The notes under the pieces were generated by a model. It had not been told where the DNA came from and made no database searches. It saw nothing but the letters and a program-made list of their open reading frames with translations. The position numbers were made by a program, and so were the translations under genes. Of a DNA stretch of 64,000 nucleotides, positions 34,692 to 42,970 are shown piece after piece. How positions within the stretch are numbered: the stretch's first letter is position 1; each line of letters begins with the position of its first letter. Location: contig DAOSXA010000003.1 in the NCBI GenBank assembly GCA_035380245.1, forward strand, positions 496,001 through 560,000, in the 5' to 3' direction. The DNA is from Candidatus Zixiibacteriota bacterium. Its GTDB lineage: Bacteria; Zixibacteria; MSB-5A5; GN15; FEB-12.

Positions 34692-36939
34692 TAGTCTGTT
34701 GCTGCCTTTCGATTATCTTCAGCGCTACCAGGGTAGTATCGTCGCGCGGTGGTGAACTCGGATCGTGTTTGTGGACATCGGCCAGAATCGTCTGAATAAG
34801 ATCGCCTGGATTCACGCGGCGGTTTTCCGTTACCATATTGCAGACGCGGTCCTCACCGTATTCTTTCCCGTTGTCATCCATAGCCTCCGACAAACCGTCC
34901 GTGAACAGGAACAACAGATCGTCCCGGTTCAATTGCACCGAGGCCGACTCATAATCCATGAACGGAAATGCCCCGATAATCGGACCACCCGTTGACAGAT
35001 GTTCTACGTTCCCGTCGGATCGAGCCAGAATCGGGTAATTATGTCCGGCATTGCAATACCGTAATGTCAAGTTATCGGTGTCCAGTTCACCGTAGAACAG
35101 AGTCACATATTTTTCGGCGGACGTATTCTCCGCCATTTGCTGATTGATATTTCTAAGCATAGTTGCGATCGGGGTGCCGTTGCGCACTTCACTGCGAATC
35201 ATCGCCTGGGTCTGGGCGATCATCAACGCCGCCGGCATGCCCTTGCCCGAGGCGTCGGCGATTACGATCCCTACTTCATGATCGGATTTCTTAATGAAAT
35301 CATAAAAGTCTCCTCCAACCGTACGTGACGGGGTAGAGGTGGCGCTGATTTCCGAGCAGGGCGTACGAGGCGGTTCCGACGGGAGCAGGTCGACCTGGAT
35401 CTGCCGGGCCATGTTGATCTCTTCCTGGAGACGCAAACGTTCGAGAGATTCAACGTAGAGCCGGGCGTTGGTCAGGGCGGAAACCATTTGATTGGAAAGC
35501 ACCCCGAGGAGATTGAAATCCTCCGAGGAATATCGGTACCCGGCGGCTTTACCGGTCAGGGCGACGAATCCCAGCATGTGGTCGGCATCTTTCAGCGGCA
35601 GAATCATACGTACCCCGCGACTCTCCAGAATGGCTGCGAGTTCGGAGCCTGCGCGGTACTCGGACAACGAATGATAATAAGTGGGTGCTTCGAGCAGATT
35701 GATGCCGCGCAACATCAGGTCCTCACGGTCGGTGACAATCCTTCTCGGATAACGGTCGCTCGGCAGAATGGTGTATTCCTTGATCTCATCGTCGTACAAA
35801 TCGAAATAAACCTGATCCACCAGAAGCGCCGTTTTAAGCGTTTCCTCAATTACCTTTCTCAACTGCTTCGGATCGAAACTAGAAATTACCTGTCGTGAAA
35901 ATCGTTCGATGACGTTGCGATGGTCCGTTCGCACGCGCATGAACATCGCCTTGACGCCGTTGTCGATCCAGTTGTTGATCGGCTGGAAAAACAACAGGAT
36001 CAGGATAATAAAACCGTAACTGACCATTTCGGCCTGGTCGCCGAACATGGGCGTCAGGATTCGTTCGGCGCGTACCACGGCCAGGACATACAAACCCACC
36101 AGCGCCGCGGAGGTAATGGTCGTTACAAAACTTTGTTTGAAGACCATTTGCACGTCGAGGAACTGGTGACGGATCGTGGCAACGACGAGCATCGCCGCAC
36201 CGAACAGCATGCCGGCTATCAACAGGCTTGAAGATAGCCCCTGCGAAAGACCGCCCCGGGGGAAAAACGCGGCGATCTGCACTACAACGAACACCAGCAT
36301 CGAGCCTCGGATTCCCCATTGGACCCACCTGGTCTGAGTTTGCAGACGCGGATTGGTTACGCGGCGAGCGCTGGTTTCGAGGAAAAAGATCGCTATGAAG
36401 ACATAGAGGAGGTTGATCGCTCCGAACACGATTTCTTCGTATCCGTGAAGGGCTCCGATCAAAAGTCGCAACCATGAGAAGAATCTGGCCAGGGGAGTGA
36501 CGATTAGCGCCGTCAGGCCGGTTCGCTCCGGTCCTCCGGAGAAGACATCAAGACCACTCACGATATCCGCGAAAAACAGCACGATGACAACGTGCATGAT
36601 CTGCGGAAGGAATACCAGCCAGCGCAGTCGCGATATCCGGCTGCCGGAAGTAACATCGGCCGGGAAGAGCCAGACAAAATAAAGCAGGCTCGGGAAAAAC
36701 AACTCCCAGAGATGGCGCAGACCGAAAAGAGTAGAACCTTCGAGATTGCCAGAGAGAGATTGATGACTGATCGCCGCCAAACCCATGAAAATCGGCCCGA
36801 GTCCCGCAAAGAACAACATAGCTCCCGTGGCGCGATTCAACCGGTTGGCGAAATTGTCACGAGTAATCGTAACCGCCAGGAAGACAAGGAATCCGCCCGT
36901 CAGAAGGTAGCAGATTGTTTTTGCAAGCTCGAAACTCAT
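34684..36939 (-). CDS. membrane-anchored SpoIIE-type (PP2C) serine phosphatase with GAF domain
   Basis: 751 residues. About eight N-terminal membrane helices (1-320) are followed by a GAF-like domain (about 345-500). A coiled linker (LQEEINMARQIQVDLLPSE) is typical of RsbU-like regulators. The PP2C domain has VGGDFYDFI, IADASGKGMPAALM, and LFTDGLSEAMDD metal-binding motifs. It would dephosphorylate a STAS antagonist such as the 37470-37808 product, reversing the RsbW-like kinase at 36966-37388. The membrane domain resembles 7TM-type sensor segments. It overlaps the Nudix gene by eight bases. Confidence 0.92.
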   Translation of the reverse strand: MSFELAKTICYLLTGGFLVFLAVTITRDNFANRLNRATGAMLFFAGLGPIFMGLAAISHQSLSGNLEGSTLFGLRHLWELFFPSLLYFVWLFPADVTSGSRISRLRWLVFLPQIMHVVIVLFFADIVSGLDVFSGGPERTGLTALIVTPLARFFSWLRLLIGALHGYEEIVFGAINLLYVFIAIFFLETSARRVTNPRLQTQTRWVQWGIRGSMLVFVVVQIAAFFPRGGLSQGLSSSLLIAGMLFGAAMLVVATIRHQFLDVQMVFKQSFVTTITSAALVGLYVLAVVRAERILTPMFGDQAEMVSYGFIILILLFFQPINNWIDNGVKAMFMRVRTDHRNVIERFSRQVISSFDPKQLRKVIEETLKTALLVDQVYFDLYDDEIKEYTILPSDRYPRRIVTDREDLMLRGINLLEAPTYYHSLSEYRAGSELAAILESRGVRMILPLKDADHMLGFVALTGKAAGYRYSSEDFNLLGVLSNQMVSALTNARLYVESLERLRLQEEINMARQIQVDLLPSEPPRTPCSEISATSTPSRTVGGDFYDFIKKSDHEVGIVIADASGKGMPAALMIAQTQAMIRSEVRNGTPIATMLRNINQQMAENTSAEKYVTLFYGELDTDNLTLRYCNAGHNYPILARSDGNVEHLSTGGPIIGAFPFMDYESASVQLNRDDLLFLFTDGLSEAMDDNGKEYGEDRVCNMVTENRRVNPGDLIQTILADVHKHDPSSPPRDDTTLVALKIIERQQQTNE

Positions 36940-36965
36940 GGTTCGTGGCTGCTATAGAATAACGT

Positions 36966-37388
36966 TCAACTCAATTTCTTGGTAATGGTGACTCGCGTTC
37001 CCCTGGAAGAAGGATTAACATCGACCTTATCCATCAGGGAGCGAACAATGAATATCCCGCGACCGACATCCTTAAGCAGGTTCTCATCACTGATCGGATT
37101 AGCGATGCCGTCCGGGTTGAATCCGCGGCCCTGGTCGCTCACTTCGATCGAGACTTCATCACCCGATTTAACGACTTTAACCGTTACCGAAAGATCCACC
37201 GAGAGCTTATTCCCGTGAGTGATGGCGTTGTTGACCAGCTCGGAAACTGATATGGCGACATCGGCAATGAAGGATTCATCAGCGTTCCAGCCGCGCAACA
37301 GGCCCTCTACGAACATATCGACATCGCTGAGAAACTGGTGGTCGGAAGGGATGACAATCGTGTTTCCCACGATCTTGGGTTTCTGCAT
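36966..37388 (-). CDS. RsbW/SpoIIAB-like anti-sigma factor serine kinase
   Basis: 140 residues from the ATG at 37388. It is a GHKL ATPase of the HATPase_c_2 type with ELVNNAITHGNKL (N-box), VSDQGRGFNPDGI (G1) and VGRGIFIVRSLMDKV (G2). In the family such proteins bind a sigma factor or other target and phosphorylate a STAS antagonist. An in-frame start 45 bases upstream is possible but the added residues are not family-like. It lies between the STAS gene and the SpoIIE phosphatase, the classic partner-switching trio; no sigma factor gene is in the window. Confidence 0.92.
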   Translation of the reverse strand: MQKPKIVGNTIVIPSDHQFLSDVDMFVEGLLRGWNADESFIADVAISVSELVNNAITHGNKLSVDLSVTVKVVKSGDEVSIEVSDQGRGFNPDGIANPISDENLLKDVGRGIFIVRSLMDKVDVNPSSRGTRVTITKKLS

Positions 37389-37469
37389 TATATGTGCGTC
37401 TCCTAACAAAAGCGGCAGGCTGCTCGCAGCCAACCTGCCTTCATGATCTCAATGAATAATCATCCGCTG

Positions 37470-37808
37470 TTATTGGAACGATTGAACCGCCTCGTCGACC
37501 GTTTCATAAGCCTCGAAAACCGACGCCAGCTTCGTTATTTTGAGCAGCGAACGGATTTTTTCGGTCACACGGGCTAGTTTGAGTTGACCATCGCTGTTGC
37601 GCAGTGTCGTGAAACCCTGGATCAAAATTCCCAGGCCGGTTGAATTCATCCACTCAACACCGGCAAGATCGATGACGACTTTTTTCTTATCTCCCTGGAT
37701 ACACTCATAGAGTTTATCATGAAGCAGGCTGGCGTCCGGACCACCCATTATCTTACCTTTCGGCTCGAGGATGACCACACTGCCTTCTTCGCGAGCTGTA
37801 AGTTTCAT
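37470..37808 (-). CDS. STAS-domain anti-sigma factor antagonist (RsbV/SpoIIAA-like)
   Basis: 112 residues: a single STAS domain with the phospho-acceptor loop DLAGVEWMNSTGLGILIQG; the Ser of MNSTG is the expected site phosphorylated by the RsbW-like kinase. GGAGG lies 10 bases before the ATG. It is the first gene of the partner-switching operon. The 227 bases upstream (37809-38035) contain no gene; a TATATA lies at about 37840 but I see no convincing -35. Confidence 0.93.
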   Translation of the reverse strand: MKLTAREEGSVVILEPKGKIMGGPDASLLHDKLYECIQGDKKKVVIDLAGVEWMNSTGLGILIQGFTTLRNSDGQLKLARVTEKIRSLLKITKLASVFEAYETVDEAVQSFQ

Positions 37809-38035
37809 GAATCCGATTCCTCCGCCACATGGGCGTTATATATAAAGGACAGTTCTATTACGTTGTTGTTTCAACACTTGTTCCGTCGCTGCCGTCGGAA
37901 CGAAACCGACGCCAACGGCGGAGATATTCCAAACCAAACTACTAAGTAGCCATTCGCCTCCAACAAGTCAAGGTTTTTGACCGTCCGCCCCTTGTAATTA
38001 CTTGATTGATAGCTACTTGCCTTGTGGCAATAGCT

Positions 38036-38069
38036 AAAAAAAGAGGCGACCAGGATGATCGCCTCTTTA
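38036..38069 (-). terminator. rho-independent terminator of the VOR/diaphorase operon
   Basis: Hairpin GAGGCGA / TCGCCTC with a nine-base loop. On the minus strand it is followed by T7, 27 bases after the last gene of the operon. Confidence 0.85.
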
Positions 38070-38095
38070 CCGTGTATTCTCAAAGACGTTCGTTA

Positions 38096-38533
38096 TTAGA
38101 CGGCCGTCTTATGCTTACGAGCTTTAATCGGCCGGAAGCTGAGTGCTTTAGTCGGGCAGAAATGAGCACAGACCGGATCGCCGCCGCAAAGGTCGCATTT
38201 TACGATCATGTCGTGCTGTGTATCGTGAAGCGAAGCGCCGAACGGACAAGCCGCTACGCAAGCGCCGCACTTGACGCATTTCTCCTGATTCAACTCGATG
38301 GCCCCGGTCTCCTCGTTGAGAGTGAGGGCTTCGACCAGGCAACTCTTAACGCAGGCCGGATCGTCACAATGCAGACAAACAACCGGTGTAAACAGGTCCG
38401 GTTTGCCTGCCGGCAGGGGATAGATACGGCTGCGGCCGGGTTTACCGTTGATCGAATGAGCGAAGGCACAGGCCATTTCACAGGTGCGGCAGCCGGTGCA
38501 CAGGTCCGGTACTACTACCAGGCGAGATTTCAT
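38096..38533 (-). CDS. polyferredoxin with four [4Fe-4S] motifs (HycB/HydN-like)
   Basis: 145 residues from ATG 38533 (GGAGGAG upstream). Four cysteine clusters are visible: CTGCRTCEMAC, CLHCDDPACVKSC, CVKCGACVAACPFGAS and CDLCGGDPVCAHFCP, the DMSO-reductase-beta/HycB arrangement of an electron-transfer subunit. The ATG overlaps the stop of the NuoG-like gene (ATGA), so the two are co-translated. It is the last gene of the operon and probably extends the electron path of the diaphorase module to an external ferredoxin or partner enzyme. Confidence 0.9.
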   Translation of the reverse strand: MKSRLVVVPDLCTGCRTCEMACAFAHSINGKPGRSRIYPLPAGKPDLFTPVVCLHCDDPACVKSCLVEALTLNEETGAIELNQEKCVKCGACVAACPFGASLHDTQHDMIVKCDLCGGDPVCAHFCPTKALSFRPIKARKHKTAV

Positions 38534-39306
38534 GACTGCTCCTCCCGTGCCCAGCCGACCACCGCTCCCATCGTCAAGGAAAGCTCCTTGCGGTGACAGG
38601 CATCGCACTTCTCGAAGTATTCCATCGGTATGCCGCGACGCTCGCTCAGAGCCTCGGCAAACTCACGTGTTATCGTGGTTGCGCCGCACTCTTTGCAGGT
38701 GAGCAGCTCGAACGTTTTGCCCCAGATGGTCCGTTTGCCGTTGACGTCGGTGAATTTAATCACATGAGTCGGGCAGTTGAGCGCACAGCTAAGGCACCCG
38801 ACACAATCCGGGGGGGCTTCCTTCATCGGTGGGGCGACTTCTTTGGTATGGCCGCGACCGACGGTAGAAATGGCGTTGAACCCCAACCGCGAACAGATTC
38901 TGGTGCACAAACCACAGAGAATGCAATTGTCGCCGTTGACCACCGGTTCGTAGCTGGTTTCATTGACGCCGTACTGAGCGGCCATTTCTCTAATTTCCGG
39001 CGAGCCGGGGCATCGAGCCAGCAGCAGATCGATCAAGGTTTTACGCAGCTCGATCACTTTAGCCGAATGCGTATGGACAATGAGGTCCTGCTCGACCGGG
39101 TACAGGCAGGAAGTAACGTAGTTCTTCCAACCGTTCCAGGACTCTTTGGTGATCTCGACCGTGCAAAGCCTGCAGGCTCCGAACGGTTCGACCGCCTCAT
39201 GATGGCAAAGGGCGGGGATGTCTATCCCCATGCGGCGAATTACCGCCAGAAGCATCTCACCTTCTTCGGCCTGGACCACTCTTCCGTTTATAGTCAGACT
39301 TACCAT
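38530..39306 (-). CDS. NuoG-like iron-sulfur subunit of a soluble diaphorase (HoxU/HydA N-terminal type)
   Basis: 258 residues. The N-terminal [2Fe-2S] ferredoxin fold has CHHEAVEPFGACRLC and a later TSC. The region where NuoG has HxxxCxxCx5C reads LLLARCPGSPEIREM, so the His-Cys cluster is missing. Two [4Fe-4S] motifs follow (CILCGLCTRICS and CVGCLSCALNCP). The tail has two CxxC pairs (CKECG and CDACH), which could bind zinc or iron. No H-cluster domain follows, so this is not a hydrogenase. It fits the non-hydrogenase members of the NuoEFG-like electron-bifurcating group. It overlaps the polyferredoxin and lies ten bases after the NuoF-like gene. Confidence 0.88.
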   Translation of the reverse strand: MVSLTINGRVVQAEEGEMLLAVIRRMGIDIPALCHHEAVEPFGACRLCTVEITKESWNGWKNYVTSCLYPVEQDLIVHTHSAKVIELRKTLIDLLLARCPGSPEIREMAAQYGVNETSYEPVVNGDNCILCGLCTRICSRLGFNAISTVGRGHTKEVAPPMKEAPPDCVGCLSCALNCPTHVIKFTDVNGKRTIWGKTFELLTCKECGATTITREFAEALSERRGIPMEYFEKCDACHRKELSLTMGAVVGWAREEQS

Positions 39307-39316
39307 TCAGTATCTC

Positions 39317-41173
39317 CTAAACAACCTCGATGGCATTGTGCTGACAGACGGCGTAGCAGGCGCCGCATTTGTCACACTTGTCCTGATTGATGAAATGAGG
39401 TTCCTTTTTCTTACCGGTGATCGCTTCATGGGCGCAGGCAGAAATACAGGCCATGCAGCCGTTACAGATCTCCGGATCGATTTTATAGGTAATAAGCGCC
39501 CGACAAACACCGGCCGGACACCGCTTGTCGCGGATGTGCGCCAGGTATTCATCGCGGAAATAACGAATTGTCGACAGGAACGGATTCGGGCCGGATTTCC
39601 CCAGTCCGCAAAGCGAACCGATCACGATATTTTCCGAGAGTTTCTCCATTTTGTCGAGATCTTCCTCGGTCGCGCGGCCTTCGCTCACCGCTACCGCCAG
39701 GGCGTGCAACTGGTACAAACCTTCGCGGCAGGGGACACACTTACCGCAGGATTCATCGATGAGGAATTGGAGGAAGTATTTCGCGACATCGACCACGCAG
39801 GTGCGGTCGTCCATCACGATCATTCCGCCGGAGCCCATCATCGAACCAGCCTGAGTCAGGGTGTCGAAATCGACCGACAAATCGAGTTTCTCTTCCGGCA
39901 AACAACCGCCCGAGGGGCCGCCGGTCTGGACCGCTTTGAACGGCCGGTCTTTGATTACACCACCACCGATATCGTAGATGATCTGTTTCAGGGTGGTGCC
40001 CATCGGCACTTCGATCAACCCGGTGTTGCGCACCTTGCCGACGAGTGAGAAAGCCTTGGTTCCGGTAGATTTGGCCGTACCGATCGAGGAGAACCACTTG
40101 CCGCCTTTGGCGATGATCACCGGGACGTTGGCATAGCTCTCGACATTGTTCAGCACGGTCGGTTTGTCGAACAAACCCTTTTGAACCGAACGGATATATT
40201 TGGCTCGCGGTTCGCCGACCTCACCCGCCACCGACAGCATGAGAGCCGAAGACTCGCCGCAAACGAAAGCACCGCCGCCGCGACTGACATGGATGTCGAA
40301 ATCGAAGCCGGTTCCAAGAATGTTTTCTCCCAGCAGTCCCAGGGCCTGCGCTTGTTCGATAGCTTTCTGCAGGTTGACAACCGCCAGGGGATACTCCTCG
40401 CGGACGTAAATGTACCCGTTGTGGGAGCCGACCGCCCAGGCGGCGATAATCATCCCTTCGATCACCGAATGCGGATCGCCTTCCATAATGGCGCGATCCA
40501 TGAACGCGCCGGGGTCGCCCTCGTCGCCGTTGCAGATCACGTAACGGGGTTCATCGTCGATCTTCGCGCAAGTAGCCCACTTGCGTCCGGTCGGGAAACC
40601 GCCGCCGCCGCGACCACGCAGACCGGAGGCGATAACCTCGTCGATCACTTCCTGCGGTTTCATCTTCGAAAGCGCCTTCGCCATCGCTTCGTAACCGCCG
40701 ATGGCGATGTACTCGTCGATGTCGCACTGGCGAATCTTGCCGATGTTCCGCAGGGCGATCCGGTTCTGCAGTTTGTAGAACGGGATTTCTTTGTAGTCGG
40801 TGTAGGTCTTGCCGTCGGCGGCATTGGTATAGAGCAACCGCTCGACAATCTCTTTCTTTTTAATCGAGGTTTCTATGATCTCCTCGACATCCCTGACTTT
40901 CACTTTCGTGTAGAACACGCCGTCCGGTTCGATAATAACCAACGGTCCCTGCTCGCAGAAACCATGACAACCGGTTTCCTTGAGAGCCTCGACCGAGAAT
41001 CCCTTGATCTTTTTATCCTTGATGACCTTATGGAATTCGTCGCTGATCTTCTTAGCGCCGTTGGCCAGACATCCCGGACCGCAGCATATCAGCACCGTTC
41101 GAGGGTGCTTGTTCATCCTCTCCAGATTTGTCTTCCGGAGATCCTTAAGCTGACTAATGGTCTCGATTCGCAT
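39317..41173 (-). CDS. NuoF-like NAD(P)H-binding flavoprotein of a soluble diaphorase (HndC/HydB type)
   Basis: 618 residues, four parts: an N-terminal thioredoxin-like [2Fe-2S] domain (CCGPGC near 30, CHGFC near 69), the FMN/NADH domain with GLRGRGGGGFPTG near 185 and CNGDEGDPGAFMDR, an SLBB region with the [4Fe-4S] motif SCGKCVPCREG, and a C-terminal two-cluster ferredoxin (CNGCMACISAC and CDKCGACYAVC). This fused architecture is that of HndC/HydB subunits of NAD(P)-linked, often electron-bifurcating enzymes, and differs from the plain NuoF at 1133-2467. A ribosome site AAGGA lies seven bases upstream. Confidence 0.94.
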   Translation of the reverse strand: MRIETISQLKDLRKTNLERMNKHPRTVLICCGPGCLANGAKKISDEFHKVIKDKKIKGFSVEALKETGCHGFCEQGPLVIIEPDGVFYTKVKVRDVEEIIETSIKKKEIVERLLYTNAADGKTYTDYKEIPFYKLQNRIALRNIGKIRQCDIDEYIAIGGYEAMAKALSKMKPQEVIDEVIASGLRGRGGGGFPTGRKWATCAKIDDEPRYVICNGDEGDPGAFMDRAIMEGDPHSVIEGMIIAAWAVGSHNGYIYVREEYPLAVVNLQKAIEQAQALGLLGENILGTGFDFDIHVSRGGGAFVCGESSALMLSVAGEVGEPRAKYIRSVQKGLFDKPTVLNNVESYANVPVIIAKGGKWFSSIGTAKSTGTKAFSLVGKVRNTGLIEVPMGTTLKQIIYDIGGGVIKDRPFKAVQTGGPSGGCLPEEKLDLSVDFDTLTQAGSMMGSGGMIVMDDRTCVVDVAKYFLQFLIDESCGKCVPCREGLYQLHALAVAVSEGRATEEDLDKMEKLSENIVIGSLCGLGKSGPNPFLSTIRYFRDEYLAHIRDKRCPAGVCRALITYKIDPEICNGCMACISACAHEAITGKKKEPHFINQDKCDKCGACYAVCQHNAIEVV

Positions 41174-41174
41174 A

Positions 41175-41639
41175 TCAGTCCTTCTTGTTTGTCTTGACCA
41201 GTCGCTTGACGTTTGCGACGGTCACGCCGCCGTGGAACTCATCGTTGACCGCCACCACCGGAGCCATGGCGCAGGCGCCGACGCATGCGACCACCTCGAT
41301 CGAGAATTTCCCGTCTTCGGTGGTCTCTCCAGCTTTGATCTTGAGCAGATTCTCAAGTTGTTGCTGAATTTGCTTGGAGCCGCGAATATGGCAGGTGGTG
41401 CCGACGCATATGCGAATAACCTTCTCACCTTTAGGATTCAGGCTAAAGGCGTTATAGAAGGTAGAAACCGAGAATACCTTCGAAAGCGGAACACCCAGAC
41501 GTTTGGCTGTCTCCTCGAGCGCGTGGCAGGGGAGAAAATTGTACTCCTTCTGGATATCCTGCAGAACGGCTATTAATGATTCCGGAGCACTCGGGTAGCG
41601 GTCAAAAATCTCCGGAAGTTTAGAGAAATCGTGTTTCAT
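41175..41639 (-). CDS. NuoE-like [2Fe-2S] subunit of a soluble diaphorase (HndA type)
   Basis: 154 residues. The four-cysteine thioredoxin-like pattern is CVGTTCHIRG...CVGACAMAP, with the usual helical N-terminus (LIAVLQDIQKEYNFLP). It is the partner of the NuoF-like protein encoded two bases downstream. The ATG overlaps the stop of the oxidoreductase gamma gene (ATGA), which places the diaphorase and the 2-oxoacid oxidoreductase in one translational unit. Confidence 0.93.
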   Translation of the reverse strand: MKHDFSKLPEIFDRYPSAPESLIAVLQDIQKEYNFLPCHALEETAKRLGVPLSKVFSVSTFYNAFSLNPKGEKVIRICVGTTCHIRGSKQIQQQLENLLKIKAGETTEDGKFSIEVVACVGACAMAPVVAVNDEFHGGVTVANVKRLVKTNKKD

Positions 41640-42199
41640 GCCTTTACCTTCCGACCGAGAACTTCCCGGGACAGTTTGTATCCCTCTTCGAGAGCTTTCA
41701 TGTTGACCGGCAGGGCTTCTTTCTTTTTGCCCAGCTTCAACTTGATCGTATCCTTGATGGTGTCGTATCCGACCACCTCAGTGGCGCCGATAAACGCACC
41801 CAGTACGGCGATATTGGCCGCTTTGGGATTACCGATTTTCATGGCGATATCGTTGGCCGGAACGAGCAGTTCGGTAATATCGTCACGATCGGTGGTAACG
41901 TCGATCAGGGAGCTGTTGACGATCGAAAGACCCTGCGGTTTGATCCTCGGGACAAACTTATCGAATGAGGGACGATTGAACACCACCGCACAACGGGGGT
42001 TGCTGATGATCGGCGAACCGATCCGGGTGTCTGAAATAACCACCATGCAATAGGCGGTGCCGCCACGCATCTCCGGGCCGTACGAGGGAATCCAGGCTAC
42101 CTGTTTTCCTTCGGCGATACCGGCGTAAGCCAGCAATTGTCCGGCGGTCATGATGCCCTGGCCGCCGAAACCGGCAAAGAGAACTTCATACTGTTTCAT
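41636..42199 (-). CDS. vorC: 2-oxoacid:ferredoxin oxidoreductase gamma subunit
   Basis: 187 residues from ATG 42199 (GGAGG eight bases upstream, overlapping the beta-subunit stop). It shows the gamma-domain opening VLFAGFGGQGIMTAGQLLA, the WIPSYGPEMRGGTAYCMVVI segment and a C-terminal LKLGKK region. Gamma subunits complete the coenzyme-A-binding part of these enzymes. The symbol follows the alpha subunit's VorB-like character and is tentative; KorC would be equally acceptable. Confidence 0.9.
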   Translation of the reverse strand: MKQYEVLFAGFGGQGIMTAGQLLAYAGIAEGKQVAWIPSYGPEMRGGTAYCMVVISDTRIGSPIISNPRCAVVFNRPSFDKFVPRIKPQGLSIVNSSLIDVTTDRDDITELLVPANDIAMKIGNPKAANIAVLGAFIGATEVVGYDTIKDTIKLKLGKKKEALPVNMKALEEGYKLSREVLGRKVKA

Positions 42200-42963
42200 T
42201 GGCCGCCTCCATCCTCGACGTAGTCCTTGTAACAACCCAGCGGATAGTAGGCGAGCATGTTGTTCTTAAGCCATTCCTGTGCCGCGCTCGGGGTCAATCC
42301 CCAGTTGGTCGGACATGTCGAGAGGACTTCGACCAGGGTGAAGCACTTCCCGGCTTTTTGCAGTGTAAAAGCCTTCTTGATGGCTCGTTTGGCTTGAACG
42401 ATATGTTTGGGATCGTGTACCGATACCCGCTCGATGTAGGCGGGGGTTTGGAGCGACGACAACAATTCCGACATGCGAATCGGCCATCCCACCAGGGCGT
42501 TGTTACGTCCGAACGGACAGGTCGTGGTAACCTGACCGCTCAGCGTGGTCGGAGCCATCTGTCCTCCGGTCATGCCGTAAATAGCGTTATTGACGAAGAT
42601 CGTAGTGAACTTCTCCCCGCGATTGGCGGCGTGAACGATTTCGCCCATACCGATCGAGGCCAGATCGCCGTCGCCCTGATAGGTGAAAACGATCATGTCC
42701 GGTCGGATGCGTTTGAACCCGGTCGCCAGTGCCGGAGCGCGGCCGTGCGGGGCTTCCAGGAAATCGGTTTTGAGATAATTGTAGCAGAGCACCGAGCAGC
42801 CCACCGGGGCGACACCGCAGGTATTTTCTCGTTCGCCGATTTCATCGATAGCTTCGGCCACCAGACGATGAATCACACCGTGGGTACAACCGGGGCAGTA
42901 GTGGGTGACATTGTCATACATTGCCTCGGGCCGATCGAACAGTATTGTATTATCTGTTTTCAT
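42196..42963 (-). CDS. vorA: 2-oxoacid:ferredoxin oxidoreductase beta subunit (TPP-binding)
   Basis: 255 residues from ATG 42963 (GAGG seven bases upstream). It binds thiamine diphosphate through GDGDLASIGMGEIVHAANRG...NNAIYGMTGGQ, and shows the cluster-ligand motif HYCPGCTHGVIHRL with a further Cys at GCSVLCYNY. It decarboxylates the 2-oxoacid and passes electrons to the delta ferredoxin. The upstream in-frame extension is basic and overlaps the alpha gene, so it is not used. Symbol tentative, as for the gamma subunit. Confidence 0.92.
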   Translation of the reverse strand: MKTDNTILFDRPEAMYDNVTHYCPGCTHGVIHRLVAEAIDEIGERENTCGVAPVGCSVLCYNYLKTDFLEAPHGRAPALATGFKRIRPDMIVFTYQGDGDLASIGMGEIVHAANRGEKFTTIFVNNAIYGMTGGQMAPTTLSGQVTTTCPFGRNNALVGWPIRMSELLSSLQTPAYIERVSVHDPKHIVQAKRAIKKAFTLQKAGKCFTLVEVLSTCPTNWGLTPSAAQEWLKNNMLAYYPLGCYKDYVEDGGGQ

Positions 42964-42970
42964 ATCAACC

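Noticed and set aside
40181..41197. A 338-codon open frame on the plus strand opposite the NuoF-like gene
   Set aside because: It is antisense to a clear gene, has no recognisable domain, and its length comes from codon bias of the real gene. The same applies to other long antisense frames such as 42199-43035, 39218-40048 and 26858-27658.
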